Part shown: positions 38,843 through 47,662 of the stretch, piece after piece
How positions within the stretch are numbered: the first letter of the stretch is position 1
Layout of the letters: each line of letters starts with the position of its first letter
Source: Psychrobacter piscatorii
GTDB lineage: Bacteria; Pseudomonadota; Gammaproteobacteria; Pseudomonadales; Moraxellaceae
DNA length: 49,352 nucleotides
Assembly: GCF_001444505.1 (NCBI RefSeq)
Contig: NZ_LNDJ01000055.1
Span: 1 to 49,352 of the forward strand
Direction of reading: 5' to 3'
The notes under the pieces: generated by a model
The model's input: the letters and a program-made list of their open reading frames with translations, nothing else
The model's database searches: none
Told to the model about the DNA's origin: nothing
Made by a program: the position numbers and the translations under genes

Positions 38843-40033
38843 ATGAATAATTCAAAAGCAATCTTATCAGCATTACTGTTTACACTGAGCGTCAGCGGTG
38901 CATCAGTGCTGCATGCTGCGCCCAATACCGATGCTGGCAATAATGCTGCGGCGACAGATAGCCCCTCGAATCTACAAAACCGTAGTGTCGAAGACTTGGT
39001 AGCCATTGCCAAAGCTGGTGAATCCAATGAAGCGATCAATGATGCAGTGCTGAATAATGACGCCATCAATGGTGCGGTGCTTGGTAATGACGCTATTAAT
39101 CAAAGCGCCGCCAACGATGAGGCAACCGCTAGTGCGCAAGCGCCAGCTCAGCCACCAGTAACCTCAAGTGCCCAGAGCGTTGATGCTGACAAACTAATAC
39201 TCAACGAGCCAGTCGTTGATCAAGCTAATATCTTAAATCCGCAAGAAAAACAGCGTCTAGAGGCGCAGCTAAGAAATATTTATCAGCAGGGTTTGGCACA
39301 AGCAGCAGTGGTCATCGTACCAACAACCAATGGTTTGCCTATATTTGACTATGCTTTACAGGTTGCAGAAAAATGGCAATTGGGCGACAAAGATATTGAC
39401 GATGGTCTGCTCATCGTCGTAGCAGTCAATGACCGTGACATGTATATCCTCACAGGCTATGGGTTAGAGGGTGTATTGCCAGATGCAGCCGTCAATCGTA
39501 TTATCCGTGAGGACATCACACCATTATTTAAGCAAAATAACTATGGTGCTGGAATACTGGCTGGCGTGGATGCACTGAAGGCACGTCTAACGGCTGATCC
39601 TGAGGTATTGGCACGTGCTGATGCCCAAGCTGCTGAGCGTAGTGCCGTGCAAGGCTCAGATGAGCTACCATCACCTATTTTCTTATTTATTATGGCGATG
39701 ATATTTGGCAGTTTTATTACCAACATCTTAGGCCGAGTATTTGGTTCTATTATCACGGCAGGCGGCTTTTTCGCCGGTTCGTTAGCGCTTGGCGGCGGCT
39801 TTTTTATGACATTGATCATGGCGATATTTATATGGATGTTCTTGATTTCCCGTGGCGGCGGTGGTGGCAAAGGCGGCGGCGGTAAAGGTGGGCGTAGAGG
39901 CGGTGGTATGATTTTCTTACCCGGTATGGGTGGGGGTAGTGGTGGCGGCTTTGGCGGTGGTGGTTTTGGTGGCGGCGGCTTTGGTGGTGGTGGCGGCGGT
40001 TTCGGCGGCGGCGGTGCTGGTGGCTCGTGGTAA
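38843..40033 (+). CDS. TPM-domain membrane protein with Gly-rich tail (YgcG-like)
   Basis: Protein of 396 residues: signal peptide ending near VLHAA, an Asn/Ala/Asp-rich spacer, a TPM domain (about 118-240, EPVVDQANILNPQEKQRLEA to YGLEGVLPDAAVNRIIRE), one or two hydrophobic helices (about 274-330) and a long Gly-rich tail ending in GGSW. This is the usual layout of YgcG-like partners of LemA, with the TPM domain in the periplasm. The spacer contains three consecutive 10-residue repeats (SNEAINDAVL, NNDAINGAVL, GNDAINQSAA at 61-90). The upstream GAGGTGG is an acceptable ribosome binding site. Confidence 0.92.
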   Translation: MNNSKAILSALLFTLSVSGASVLHAAPNTDAGNNAAATDSPSNLQNRSVEDLVAIAKAGESNEAINDAVLNNDAINGAVLGNDAINQSAANDEATASAQAPAQPPVTSSAQSVDADKLILNEPVVDQANILNPQEKQRLEAQLRNIYQQGLAQAAVVIVPTTNGLPIFDYALQVAEKWQLGDKDIDDGLLIVVAVNDRDMYILTGYGLEGVLPDAAVNRIIREDITPLFKQNNYGAGILAGVDALKARLTADPEVLARADAQAAERSAVQGSDELPSPIFLFIMAMIFGSFITNILGRVFGSIITAGGFFAGSLALGGGFFMTLIMAIFIWMFLISRGGGGGKGGGGKGGRRGGGMIFLPGMGGGSGGGFGGGGFGGGGFGGGGGGFGGGGAGGSW

Positions 40034-40171
40034 GTGTCTGTTTATTAAAAGCCCAGATTAGTTATTAGAATCTCAGATTAGTAAAGACTCAAATTAATAA
40101 AAGCCAAAAATAGAGTCCCAGTAAATAGACCCAAATAACCATCAAAAATGACGTAATTGAGGAAAAATATA

Positions 40172-40696
40172 ATGGCAGAAAACCATGCTTCAACTTCTAG
40201 CTTTGCTCGATGGTGGCGTCAGGTCTTGTTTGTCCCTTTGCTGCATAGCAAGTGGCTGACAGCAGAAGCCAAAGCACGCCTGACAGATGAGGTGACACGC
40301 GCTGAGCGTGGGCATCGCGGTGAGGTGTTTTTGATTGTCGAAAACCATTTACCGATTCAAGACGCTTATCATATGGATTGCCGCGAGCGAGCAATTGATC
40401 TGTTTAGTGAATATCGAGTTTGGGATACCGAAGAGAACACAGGCGTTCTCATCTATGTCAATATCTGCGAGCATCAGTTAGAGATTGTGGCCGACCGCGG
40501 TATCAGCACTCATGTAAGCCCAACGGTTTGGCACGCCATGTGTGAAAAGGCCGTATCAGGTATCAGCAACAAGAAGACAGAAGAGAGCTTGGCTGAATTG
40601 TTGGATGAAGTGGGACAAGTGCTGCGCCAGTACTATCAGCTTGAGCACAATCCAGCAGGCAATGAGCTGTCTGATACCGTGGTATTTTTAAAATAG
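40172..40696 (+). CDS. TPM-domain protein without membrane anchor
   Basis: A 174-residue second TPM-domain protein, the third gene of the lemA cluster. It lacks a signal peptide and a transmembrane helix, but the domain is clear: LTDEVTRAERGHRGEVFLIV, then DTEENTGVLIYVNICEHQLE and IVADRGISTHV. The usual TPM partner set is LemA plus a membrane TPM protein plus this shorter one, which is known in other proteobacteria. GAGGA lies eight bases before the ATG at 40172, so I use that rather than an upstream TTG. The three genes probably form an operon. Confidence 0.9.
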   Translation: MAENHASTSSFARWWRQVLFVPLLHSKWLTAEAKARLTDEVTRAERGHRGEVFLIVENHLPIQDAYHMDCRERAIDLFSEYRVWDTEENTGVLIYVNICEHQLEIVADRGISTHVSPTVWHAMCEKAVSGISNKKTEESLAELLDEVGQVLRQYYQLEHNPAGNELSDTVVFLK

Positions 40697-40791
40697 TAAT
40701 ACGGCATCTTGAAGCGCATTATTGATAGAGTCGAAGGTGACTGTTCTCGTCTCTAGGGTTTTGATGCTAAAATATCGCACGCAAAATGTTC

Positions 40792-40811
40792 GTACCGTTT
40801 AAAGACGGTAC
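40792..40811. repeat. Palindrome upstream of the deaminase gene
   Basis: GTACCGT and ACGGTAC form a perfect 7-bp inverted repeat around TTAAAG, 52 bases before the deaminase ATG. There is no T-run, so it is not a good terminator. It could be an operator or a leader hairpin. Confidence 0.4.
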
Positions 40812-40863
40812 AAATATATAAATTGTCTACAGCTCGTCTCGATGACACCATTATTGGAATACT

Positions 40864-41862
40864 ATGATTGATTTAATACAGAAACTACCAAAAGCGGAAC
40901 TTCATTTACATATCGAAGGGTCGTTAGAGCCTGAGCTGATGTTTAGACTGGCAAGAAAGAACAACGTAGAGATCCCTTATGACAGCGTAGAAGACGTGCG
41001 CGCCGCCTATAACTTTAATAATCTGCAAAGTTTTTTAGATATCTACTATGCTGGCGCAAATGTCTTACTCACCCAAGACGACTTTTATGATTTGACGTGG
41101 GAATATATTCTTAAGTGTGTTGAAGACAATGTCATCCACACAGAAATATTCTTCGACCCGCAGACGCATACCGAGCGCGGCGTGGCTTTTGAAGCGATCA
41201 TCACAGGTATCAAAGAAGCACTAGCAGATGCCAAAGAAAAGTACGGCATCACCTCTTGTATCATCATGTGTTTTTTACGCCATTTATCGCAAGAAGCAGC
41301 GTTTGAGACATTAGAGCAAGCGCTGGCATTTAAAGATGACATCATCGGTGTCGGTCTGGACTCATCAGAGCTTGGTAACCCACCATCGAAGTTCAAAGAA
41401 GTCTTTCAAAAAGCCAAAGAAGCAGGCTTTAAACTGGTCGCTCATGCAGGCGAAGAAGCGGACTTTTCATATATCTACGAAGCGCTAGACTTATTGAATA
41501 TTAATAGAATCGATCATGGTGTGCAGTCTATAAAAAGCCCAGAGCTGATGCAGCGACTCAAAGACGAGCAAATGCCACTAACCGTTTGCCCGAACTCAAA
41601 TATCGAACTGCGAGTTTTTGATAATTACAAAGAGCATAATATCAAAGAGCTTTTGGATTATGGTCTAAATATCAGCGTCAATTCAGACGATCCTGCCTAT
41701 TTCAAAGGTTACGTGAATCAAAATTTTGTTAATTTGCATGAGAATCTACCGATAACAGAAGAAGATGTTATTACGTTAGTAAAAAACTCATTTAGATCGG
41801 CATTTATCAGTGACGAGTTAAAAGAAGATTACTTGGCGAGAGTGGACGCGGTATTGCAATAG
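40864..41862 (+). CDS. Adenine/adenosine deaminase family protein, probably adenine deaminase
   Basis: Zinc-dependent purine deaminase of 332 residues. Zinc ligands His14 and His16 ([12 protein letters not shown]), His194 (AHAGEE) and Asp275, and catalytic Glu197, His218 (RIDHG) and Asp276 (NSDDPAYF) are all present. The segment [14 protein letters not shown] is characteristic of the adenine deaminase branch, where adenosine deaminases normally have G-x-D-L-A-G. I therefore favour adenine as substrate (conversion to hypoxanthine in purine salvage), though annotation as Add is common. Only a weak GGA lies before the ATG. A perfect terminator follows. Confidence 0.9.
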   Translation: MIDLIQKLPKAELHLHIEGSLEPELMFRLARKNNVEIPYDSVEDVRAAYNFNNLQSFLDIYYAGANVLLTQDDFYDLTWEYILKCVEDNVIHTEIFFDPQTHTERGVAFEAIITGIKEALADAKEKYGITSCIIMCFLRHLSQEAAFETLEQALAFKDDIIGVGLDSSELGNPPSKFKEVFQKAKEAGFKLVAHAGEEADFSYIYEALDLLNINRIDHGVQSIKSPELMQRLKDEQMPLTVCPNSNIELRVFDNYKEHNIKELLDYGLNISVNSDDPAYFKGYVNQNFVNLHENLPITEEDVITLVKNSFRSAFISDELKEDYLARVDAVLQ

Positions 41863-41886
41863 ATATTGATTGGCTATTAGTATAGT

Positions 41887-41925
41887 AAAGGCTTAACGAT
41901 TGATAGCAATCGTTAAGCCTTTTTT
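41887..41925 (+). terminator. Rho-independent terminator of the deaminase gene
   Basis: AAGGCTTAACGATTG pairs perfectly with CAATCGTTAAGCCTT around an ATAG loop, followed by TTTTTT. It sits between convergent genes and may also help stop the sirtuin transcript. Confidence 0.9.
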
Positions 41926-41960
41926 ATTGTTTATCAGGTAATGACATTAAGCAGTCGCAG

Positions 41961-42761
41961 TTATAACGCAGTAATCTCTTCTATAAGTAACGGCAAAATC
42001 ACTCCAGCTTTTTCTATTAGCGTGATATCGACGATGGTATTCGGTGTTGGGTCAGGGTTTATCTCGATAACTTGCGCACCATTTTGCTTGGCTAGCTGTG
42101 AGAGTCCGGCCGCAGGGTAGACCAAGCTTGAGGTACCGATACTGATAAACACATCACAGTTAGCCGCAGCCTCTTCGGCAGTCTGCCATGCTTGTACAGG
42201 TAGTGCTTCGCCAAACCACACAATATCTGGTCTGATGTAACCGTCGCAATGCGGACAAGTAATCAGCTTATCATCAAAACGTATCGTATCTTGCTTAATA
42301 TAGGCGGCTCTTGATTGTTCTGGATAAGGTATCTCACACTGACCACAGCGATCACGCCACAGATGACCGTGCAAATGAGTCACTGCGCTTCCAGCCTGCT
42401 CATGTAAGTCATCGACATTTTGCGTGATAAGTGTGACTTGCTGCTCGGAGGTTTGCGCATGATACTGCCACTGAGCCAATGCATGATGGGCTGGATTTGG
42501 TGCTTTATCAGCCACCAACTGCCTGCGCCACTGATACCACGACCATACTAGCTTTGGATCACGAGCGAATGCTTCAGGAGTGGCCAAATCCTCGACGCCG
42601 TAGTTTTCCCACAAGCCCGTTTGCTTATCTCGGAACGTCGGAATACCACTTTCGGCTGAAATGCCTGCCCCTGTCAAAATGCAAATGCGCTCTTTCGATG
42701 CCAACAATGTTGCCGCAAGTTTTACTTCTGCTATTACCGCTGGTGATAATTCTGCTAACAT
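41961..42761 (-). CDS. cobB: NAD-dependent protein deacylase (sirtuin, CobB-like)
   Basis: Sirtuin that removes acyl groups from lysines using NAD. The 266-residue protein has GAGISAESGIPTFRD (31-45), TQNVDDLH (113-120), catalytic His131 (HLHGHLW), zinc cysteines 139, 142, 169 and 172, and GTSSLVYPA near the end. The pair Tyr76 and Arg79 (YxxR in WSWYQWRRQ) marks the class III subgroup, which prefers succinyl or malonyl lysine as well as acetyl. AAGGG lies eight bases upstream of the ATG. It is divergent from the next gene with only 35 bases between the start codons. Confidence 0.94.
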   Translation of the reverse strand: MLAELSPAVIAEVKLAATLLASKERICILTGAGISAESGIPTFRDKQTGLWENYGVEDLATPEAFARDPKLVWSWYQWRRQLVADKAPNPAHHALAQWQYHAQTSEQQVTLITQNVDDLHEQAGSAVTHLHGHLWRDRCGQCEIPYPEQSRAAYIKQDTIRFDDKLITCPHCDGYIRPDIVWFGEALPVQAWQTAEEAAANCDVFISIGTSSLVYPAAGLSQLAKQNGAQVIEINPDPTPNTIVDITLIEKAGVILPLLIEEITAL

Positions 42762-42796
42762 GAGCCAACCCTTGTTAGTAATGGATATTTTTACTT

Positions 42797-43159
42797 ATGA
42801 TAGACGGAATTTGGTGGCTTGTCATATTAATCGCCATCATCATGGCCTTATGGTTGGTAGCGAAATCGCGCGGGGCAAAAGCAGGCGAAAAGCACGGTAG
42901 TGCCAAGTCAAAAAATACAGTACCGAATGATACCCTGCAAAAAACATCCGCATTATTAAAGCAGTATTTTCCTGATTATCGAGTCACTCGTAAGGCAAAT
43001 CACTTGCTCATCAGCCAACAAGGCAAAAAAATCGCGATGATTACCATTGATAAAAAAATTGCTGAAGGTCAGCGTCGTTTGGGTGAAGTACCTGTGATTA
43101 ATTATCACCGTGTGCCTAGCCGTGCTCAATTGACTGCCAACTTACAAGATGCGGAGTGA
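42797..43159 (+). CDS. Hypothetical single-helix membrane protein
   Basis: A 120-residue protein I do not recognise. One N-terminal transmembrane helix (about residues 5-23, IWWLVILIAIIMALWLV) is followed by a basic linker (KSRGAKAGEKHG) and a small cytoplasmic domain with a strand-rich core (YRVTRKANHLLISQQGKKIA, MITIDKKIA). It looks like a real gene by composition. The ATG has only a weak GGA upstream. It is divergent from the sirtuin gene, and any shared regulatory region would have to lie inside the coding sequences. Confidence 0.75.
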   Translation: MIDGIWWLVILIAIIMALWLVAKSRGAKAGEKHGSAKSKNTVPNDTLQKTSALLKQYFPDYRVTRKANHLLISQQGKKIAMITIDKKIAEGQRRLGEVPVINYHRVPSRAQLTANLQDAE

Positions 43160-43678
43160 TTTATATAGATGAGAGCGCTATATGTATGCGCACACAGAAA
43201 GACTGCCAACATTTTGATATGTGGGTTTGATGAGTATGAGCAGTTTAAGATAGCACTAAGGAAGGGTAGAGCGAGGTTGTAAACATCATAATTGGTGCGC
43301 TCGGCGGGAGTCAATCATATCGGCATAAGCCTTAACAACAAAGGGGTAGGCTATTGTTGTAAATTAATTTAACAACAGATTTAACAACATTTCGTTATCG
43401 CTAATGATCAGACTTTATGCATAGGTTGGTACAACTTAAAGACATAAAAATGTCTGAGCAACCAATCCCTGATAACTATTCAGGGGCTTGCTCAGACAAA
43501 TTAAATATATCAATGAGTAATGGTAATGTCAATTAAGCTAAAACCCCAGTTAAATGAATATTAGCCAACATCGCACACTTTACACGCATGTTCACAGAAA
43601 GCTGCGCGTTTAATCATTTGAATTGAAAGTACAAGCTTTGTATTGCGCTTAGAAGCACCTATATATTGAACAGCTCCC
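43160..43678. other. Intergenic region at the edge of the defence cluster
   Basis: About 520 bases between the membrane-protein gene and the Fic gene. It contains the terminator-like hairpin at 43446-43498, a direct repeat of TTTAACAACA (twice within 43368-43392) and a short protein-like minus-strand fragment at 43286-43345. No intact gene is visible. Confidence 0.5.
43446..43498 (-). terminator. Branched hairpin, probable terminator of the Fic gene
   Basis: TGTCTGAGCAA pairs with TTGCTCAGACA, and CCCTG/CAGGG nests inside. On the minus strand five T residues follow, about 180 bases past the fic stop codon. The unusual nested shape is larger than a typical terminator. Confidence 0.6.
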
Positions 43679-44908
43679 TTAAATCGCTAAAAGCAGTTTT
43701 CCATCTTGTTCAAGCAGAAAGCCTTCATCTATCAAGGATTCTATATCTCTATAAAAGGTTCTTTCCGTACGATTACTATATAAAGCCTTGATTGGCGGAT
43801 TACGCAATAATGCAGCAGGGGTATAAGTATCACTAAGCCCAATCATGACCATAATGACATTAAACTGTCTTTCAGAAATTGCTTTGTTAAACCTAGCATT
43901 ATTCAAACTACCTTGATACAGCAAAAAACCAATCAGTTGATTGCATTGGTCGTGTAAGTCATTAATCGTTTGTAGCATGCCATCCATTGCAAAATCAATA
44001 AATAGTTTATTTGGCAGCTCCTTTTTGTTTTTAGCTTGTTTACGACAATGGTTAAATAAAGCAAAGTATTCATGAATATTTTTTTGATAATAATGCCATA
44101 TAGCCGATGATGACAGTCTATATCCTGATTGCTCATATATTAACATTTCAATCAATCGACCCGTTCTACCATTGCCGTCCCAAAAGGGGTGAATAAGCTC
44201 AAAATAGTAATGAGCCAAACTCGCCCGAATGATCACATGCTGATTAATAATAGCAGGGCTATTCAACCATTCAATCCATGCTTGTAACAGGTATTCAATA
44301 TCTTCAAGGCATTTTGGGGGCTGATAACGCCCTCCATGCTCTGCATTACCGACATAGGTCTTTTGCCATTTTTCGTTGTTTCTAAATTGTCCGACTGGGT
44401 TATGCCCCTCATCTAAGCCTTGCGATACTAAAGCATGTAGATGTGTAATATCTGCTAATAAGAATGGTTTGCCTTGTGTAGGCTCAAATTGTGGATTGCG
44501 CTGCTTATTCACCCATAGCAAAGCATCTTTTAGATTAAACAACCGTTTTTCGGCTGATTTTTGAATATCTTTTGGGGCAGTATGTAAGATATTACCCGTT
44601 TCTTCTTCGCTAAATTCTCCACCTTCAATAGTATTGGTACTGTAAACACTACTGACCAAAACCTTCTCTTGGATTTTGTCTAGAATTTGTGCTGCTTTTG
44701 GCGTTTTGTTGAAACGTAATTGAGCGTCGTCAATACGATTCAAAAGCGCTTCATCAGGTGTGCAGCCCAACGTAAATGTGAATGAGCCAGACCGATAGGT
44801 CATGACTCTAAGCGTGCTATCATCAATCCACTCTTTAGATTGCTCTGCCATAATAATGAACCGTAATTTGTCAAAGAAAATGTCAAAATAACTATCAGCT
44901 GAATCCAT
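43679..44908 (-). CDS. Fic family protein (class II, AMP-transferase type)
   Basis: Fic-domain enzyme that would AMPylate (or otherwise nucleotidylate) target proteins. The 409-residue protein has the full active-site motif HPFWDGNGRTGR with catalytic His240, an N-terminal inhibitory-helix motif of the (S/T)xxxE(G/N) type at Thr91-Asn-Thr-Ile-Glu95-Gly96, and a C-terminal winged-helix-like region (YSNRTERTFYRDIESLIDEG). The inhibitory motif lies N-terminal in the same chain, making it class II and self-inhibited rather than toxin-antitoxin type. It may begin at Met20 (44851) instead. It is divergent from hsdM; Fic genes of this kind are often found with type I restriction loci. Confidence 0.92.
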   Translation of the reverse strand: MDSADSYFDIFFDKLRFIIMAEQSKEWIDDSTLRVMTYRSGSFTFTLGCTPDEALLNRIDDAQLRFNKTPKAAQILDKIQEKVLVSSVYSTNTIEGGEFSEEETGNILHTAPKDIQKSAEKRLFNLKDALLWVNKQRNPQFEPTQGKPFLLADITHLHALVSQGLDEGHNPVGQFRNNEKWQKTYVGNAEHGGRYQPPKCLEDIEYLLQAWIEWLNSPAIINQHVIIRASLAHYYFELIHPFWDGNGRTGRLIEMLIYEQSGYRLSSSAIWHYYQKNIHEYFALFNHCRKQAKNKKELPNKLFIDFAMDGMLQTINDLHDQCNQLIGFLLYQGSLNNARFNKAISERQFNVIMVMIGLSDTYTPAALLRNPPIKALYSNRTERTFYRDIESLIDEGFLLEQDGKLLLAI

Positions 44909-45250
44909 TATAGAATAAAGGGTGTAGAAAAATATAGACTAAAAATGTCAAAGAAAATGTCAAGCTTATTGACCAGTCAAGATGCAAAGCGCTTAAATAA
45001 GTGCAAAACAGGCGCAAATAATATGCGTTTTCTTCCATGGGGTTGAATTGTTTAACACGTAGTACAGTAAGCTCTTATACGATGAAATCTATTAGCCTTC
45101 TAACAAATCTCACATTCAGACTTGCCGAGTAATGTCGAATACCCTTAAGATGGCTAAATCATAGCTATGATGGAATAACGGCTAATAACCTAATCAATAA
45201 CAGGTTATCCTGTCACATCATCCTTGCCCAACAAACAATAAGACAACTCC
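44909..45250. other. Divergent intergenic region fic/hsdM
   Basis: About 340 bases that must contain the promoters of the Fic gene and of the type I restriction-modification operon. I could not identify a convincing pair or an operator. The hsdM ATG has no strong ribosome binding site. Confidence 0.45.
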
Positions 45251-47662
45251 ATGACCAAAAACTTCTCTCAAACAGCGGCTTTCATCTGGTCTGTCGCTGA
45301 TCTATTGCGCGGTGACTTTAAGCAATCTCAATACGGCCGAATCATCTTACCATTTACACTACTGCGCCGCCTAGAGTGCGTATTAGAAGAAACCAAAGCT
45401 GCTGTCGTTGCTGAAAGCCAGCGTATTGCAAATCTACCTATAGAGAAGCAGCCAAAAACTGAAGAAGCACAAGCTAATTATCTTAAACGTGCCAGCAAGC
45501 GACCTTTTTACAATACCTCGCCGATGGATCTGAGCAAGATGGGTCAAAGCGATATCAAAGATAACCTAAACACTTATGTGCAATCCTTCTCTAAAGACGC
45601 GCGTGAGATATTTGAACACTTCAAGTTTGAAGAGTTTGTCGGTCAGCTGGCCGATGCTAACCTACTGTATAAAGTCGTGCAGATGTTCGCCACTACTGAT
45701 CTTAGTCCTGAGACGATATCTAACCATGAAATGGGATTTGTGTTTGAGGAGCTGATTCGCCGCTTTGCAGAGAGTTCGAACGAGACCGCTGGGGAGCATT
45801 TCACGCCGCGCGATATCGTGCGCCTGACGACCTCATTGGTGTTTATGGAAGATGATGACGCGCTGACCAAAGACGGCATTATTCGCACCATTTATGACCC
45901 CACAGCAGGTACGGGCGGCTTCCTATCCTCTGGTATGGAATACGTGCTAGAGCTGAACCCTGATGCGGTCATGCGTACCTATGGGCAAGAGCTCAACCCT
46001 GAGTCTTATGCCATCTGTAAAGCTGACATGCTGATCAAAGGGCAAGAGGTGAATAACATTAAGCTGGGCAATACCTTGTCTAGCGATCAGCTGGTCGCTG
46101 AGAAGTTTGACTACATGCTGTCTAATCCGCCGTTTGGGGTGGATTGGAAAAAGATATCAGGTGAGATCAAAGACGAGCACGAGCAAAAGGGCTTTGACGG
46201 TCGCTTTGGGGCTGGCCTGCCGCGCGTGTCTGATGGCTCGCTATTGTTCCTGATGCATTTGATTAGCAAGATGCGTCCGATCACTACTAATGAGCAAGAA
46301 GCTGGTAATAGTCAAAATGGTAACCAAGGCAGCCGTATCGGTATTATCTTAAATGGTTCACCGTTATTTACGGGTGGCGCAGGTAGTGGCGAGAGTGAGA
46401 TTCGCCGTTATATCTTGGAGGCTGACTTATTAGAAGCCATCATCGCCTTGCCAAACGATATGTTCTATAACACCGGCATTGCGACCTATATCTGGATATT
46501 AAGCAATAAGAAAGCGGATGAGCGCCGTGGCAAGGTGCAATTAATCGACGGTAGCAATCTATATAGCAAGATGCGTAAATCACTCGGCTCAAAGCGTAAT
46601 GAGATGAGTGAAGATGATGCCAAGACCATTATTCGCAGCTTCGGTGACTTTGAAGTGGTAGACGCGCGTGTATTAGATAAGCCTGAAGAGGTAAAGTCGA
46701 ATCGTGGTCGTCAGTCAGCTAATCCGACCAACGCTCCTGCCAAAACCTTTGCCAGTAAGATATTTGCCACTCATGAGTTTGGCTATCGCCGTATCACGAT
46801 TGAGCGTCCGCTACGTCTGTCTGCGCAGTTATCCGACGCGGCTATCGAAACCCTACGTTATGCTTCTAAACCGTTTGATATGGTCATGCCAGCGTTATAT
46901 GAAGCTTTTGGTAGTCACTGGACGACTGATAGTGACAGCAATGACAGTAGTAAAAGCTACGGCGACTTATCAGCAGTCGCCTTAGAAGCACGGGCAATGA
47001 TTAAGGCGGACTTTAGCGAGCTGAAAGAAAAGCAAATCAAAGACGTGCTTGATGCGAAGGTTTGGCAAGATCAGCTCGCGATCATGAATAAAGCTAAAGC
47101 CTTGCAAGCGGCTATCGGTGAAAATCAATTCGATGATTTCAATGAGTTTGAGAAAGTGCTCAAGCAAGCGTTAAAAGACGCTGATGCCAGTTTAGATATT
47201 AGCCTTGATGCTAAAGAGAAAAAGCAGCTGCTAGATGCCATCACGTGGAAAAATCCTGAAGCAGAACCCGTCATCAAAAAAGCGGTCAAGGTTGCCAATC
47301 CGCTCTATGGTGCGTTTAGCTATAAATCCACTAATTCCAACAAGCCAGCCAAAATTGTAGAGTTCCAAACAGACAGCGATCTACGTGATTATGAAAACGT
47401 GCCGCTCAATCCTGAGGTAACGACCACTGAGCTGATAGAAAGTTACTTCACCCGTGAAGTACAGCCGCATGTGCCTGATGCGTGGATCAATGCCGATAAG
47501 ACAGATGCGATTGATGAAGAAGTTGGTATTGTGGGCTTTGAGATACCGTTTAACCGTCACTTCTATGTGTATGAGCCGCCGCGTCCGCTAGCTGAGATTG
47601 ATGCGGACTTGGATGCGGTGAGCACTGAGATTATGCAGTTATTGGGTGAGGTGCATTCATAA
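45251..47662 (+). CDS. hsdM: Type I restriction-modification system DNA methyltransferase subunit
   Basis: Modification subunit that methylates adenine (N6) at the sequence chosen by HsdS. The 803-residue protein has the N-terminal HsdM helical domain ([29 protein letters not shown]), the SAM-binding motif DPTAGTGGF (216-224) and the catalytic NPPF (292-295). It is longer than the classical 500-residue HsdM: the extra 250-300 residues contain a helical, Lys/Ala-rich region and a C-terminal part ending [20 protein letters not shown]. That ending is typical of a common larger HsdM subgroup. The stop codon overlaps the hsdS start by one base, so the two are coupled. Confidence 0.96.
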   Translation: MTKNFSQTAAFIWSVADLLRGDFKQSQYGRIILPFTLLRRLECVLEETKAAVVAESQRIANLPIEKQPKTEEAQANYLKRASKRPFYNTSPMDLSKMGQSDIKDNLNTYVQSFSKDAREIFEHFKFEEFVGQLADANLLYKVVQMFATTDLSPETISNHEMGFVFEELIRRFAESSNETAGEHFTPRDIVRLTTSLVFMEDDDALTKDGIIRTIYDPTAGTGGFLSSGMEYVLELNPDAVMRTYGQELNPESYAICKADMLIKGQEVNNIKLGNTLSSDQLVAEKFDYMLSNPPFGVDWKKISGEIKDEHEQKGFDGRFGAGLPRVSDGSLLFLMHLISKMRPITTNEQEAGNSQNGNQGSRIGIILNGSPLFTGGAGSGESEIRRYILEADLLEAIIALPNDMFYNTGIATYIWILSNKKADERRGKVQLIDGSNLYSKMRKSLGSKRNEMSEDDAKTIIRSFGDFEVVDARVLDKPEEVKSNRGRQSANPTNAPAKTFASKIFATHEFGYRRITIERPLRLSAQLSDAAIETLRYASKPFDMVMPALYEAFGSHWTTDSDSNDSSKSYGDLSAVALEARAMIKADFSELKEKQIKDVLDAKVWQDQLAIMNKAKALQAAIGENQFDDFNEFEKVLKQALKDADASLDISLDAKEKKQLLDAITWKNPEAEPVIKKAVKVANPLYGAFSYKSTNSNKPAKIVEFQTDSDLRDYENVPLNPEVTTTELIESYFTREVQPHVPDAWINADKTDAIDEEVGIVGFEIPFNRHFYVYEPPRPLAEIDADLDAVSTEIMQLLGEVHS

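Noticed and set aside
39858..40033. GGC/GGT-rich repeats at the end of the TPM gene as a repeat array
   Set aside because: They encode the Gly-rich tail typical of YgcG-like proteins in one continuous frame, so they are not an independent repeat or CRISPR.
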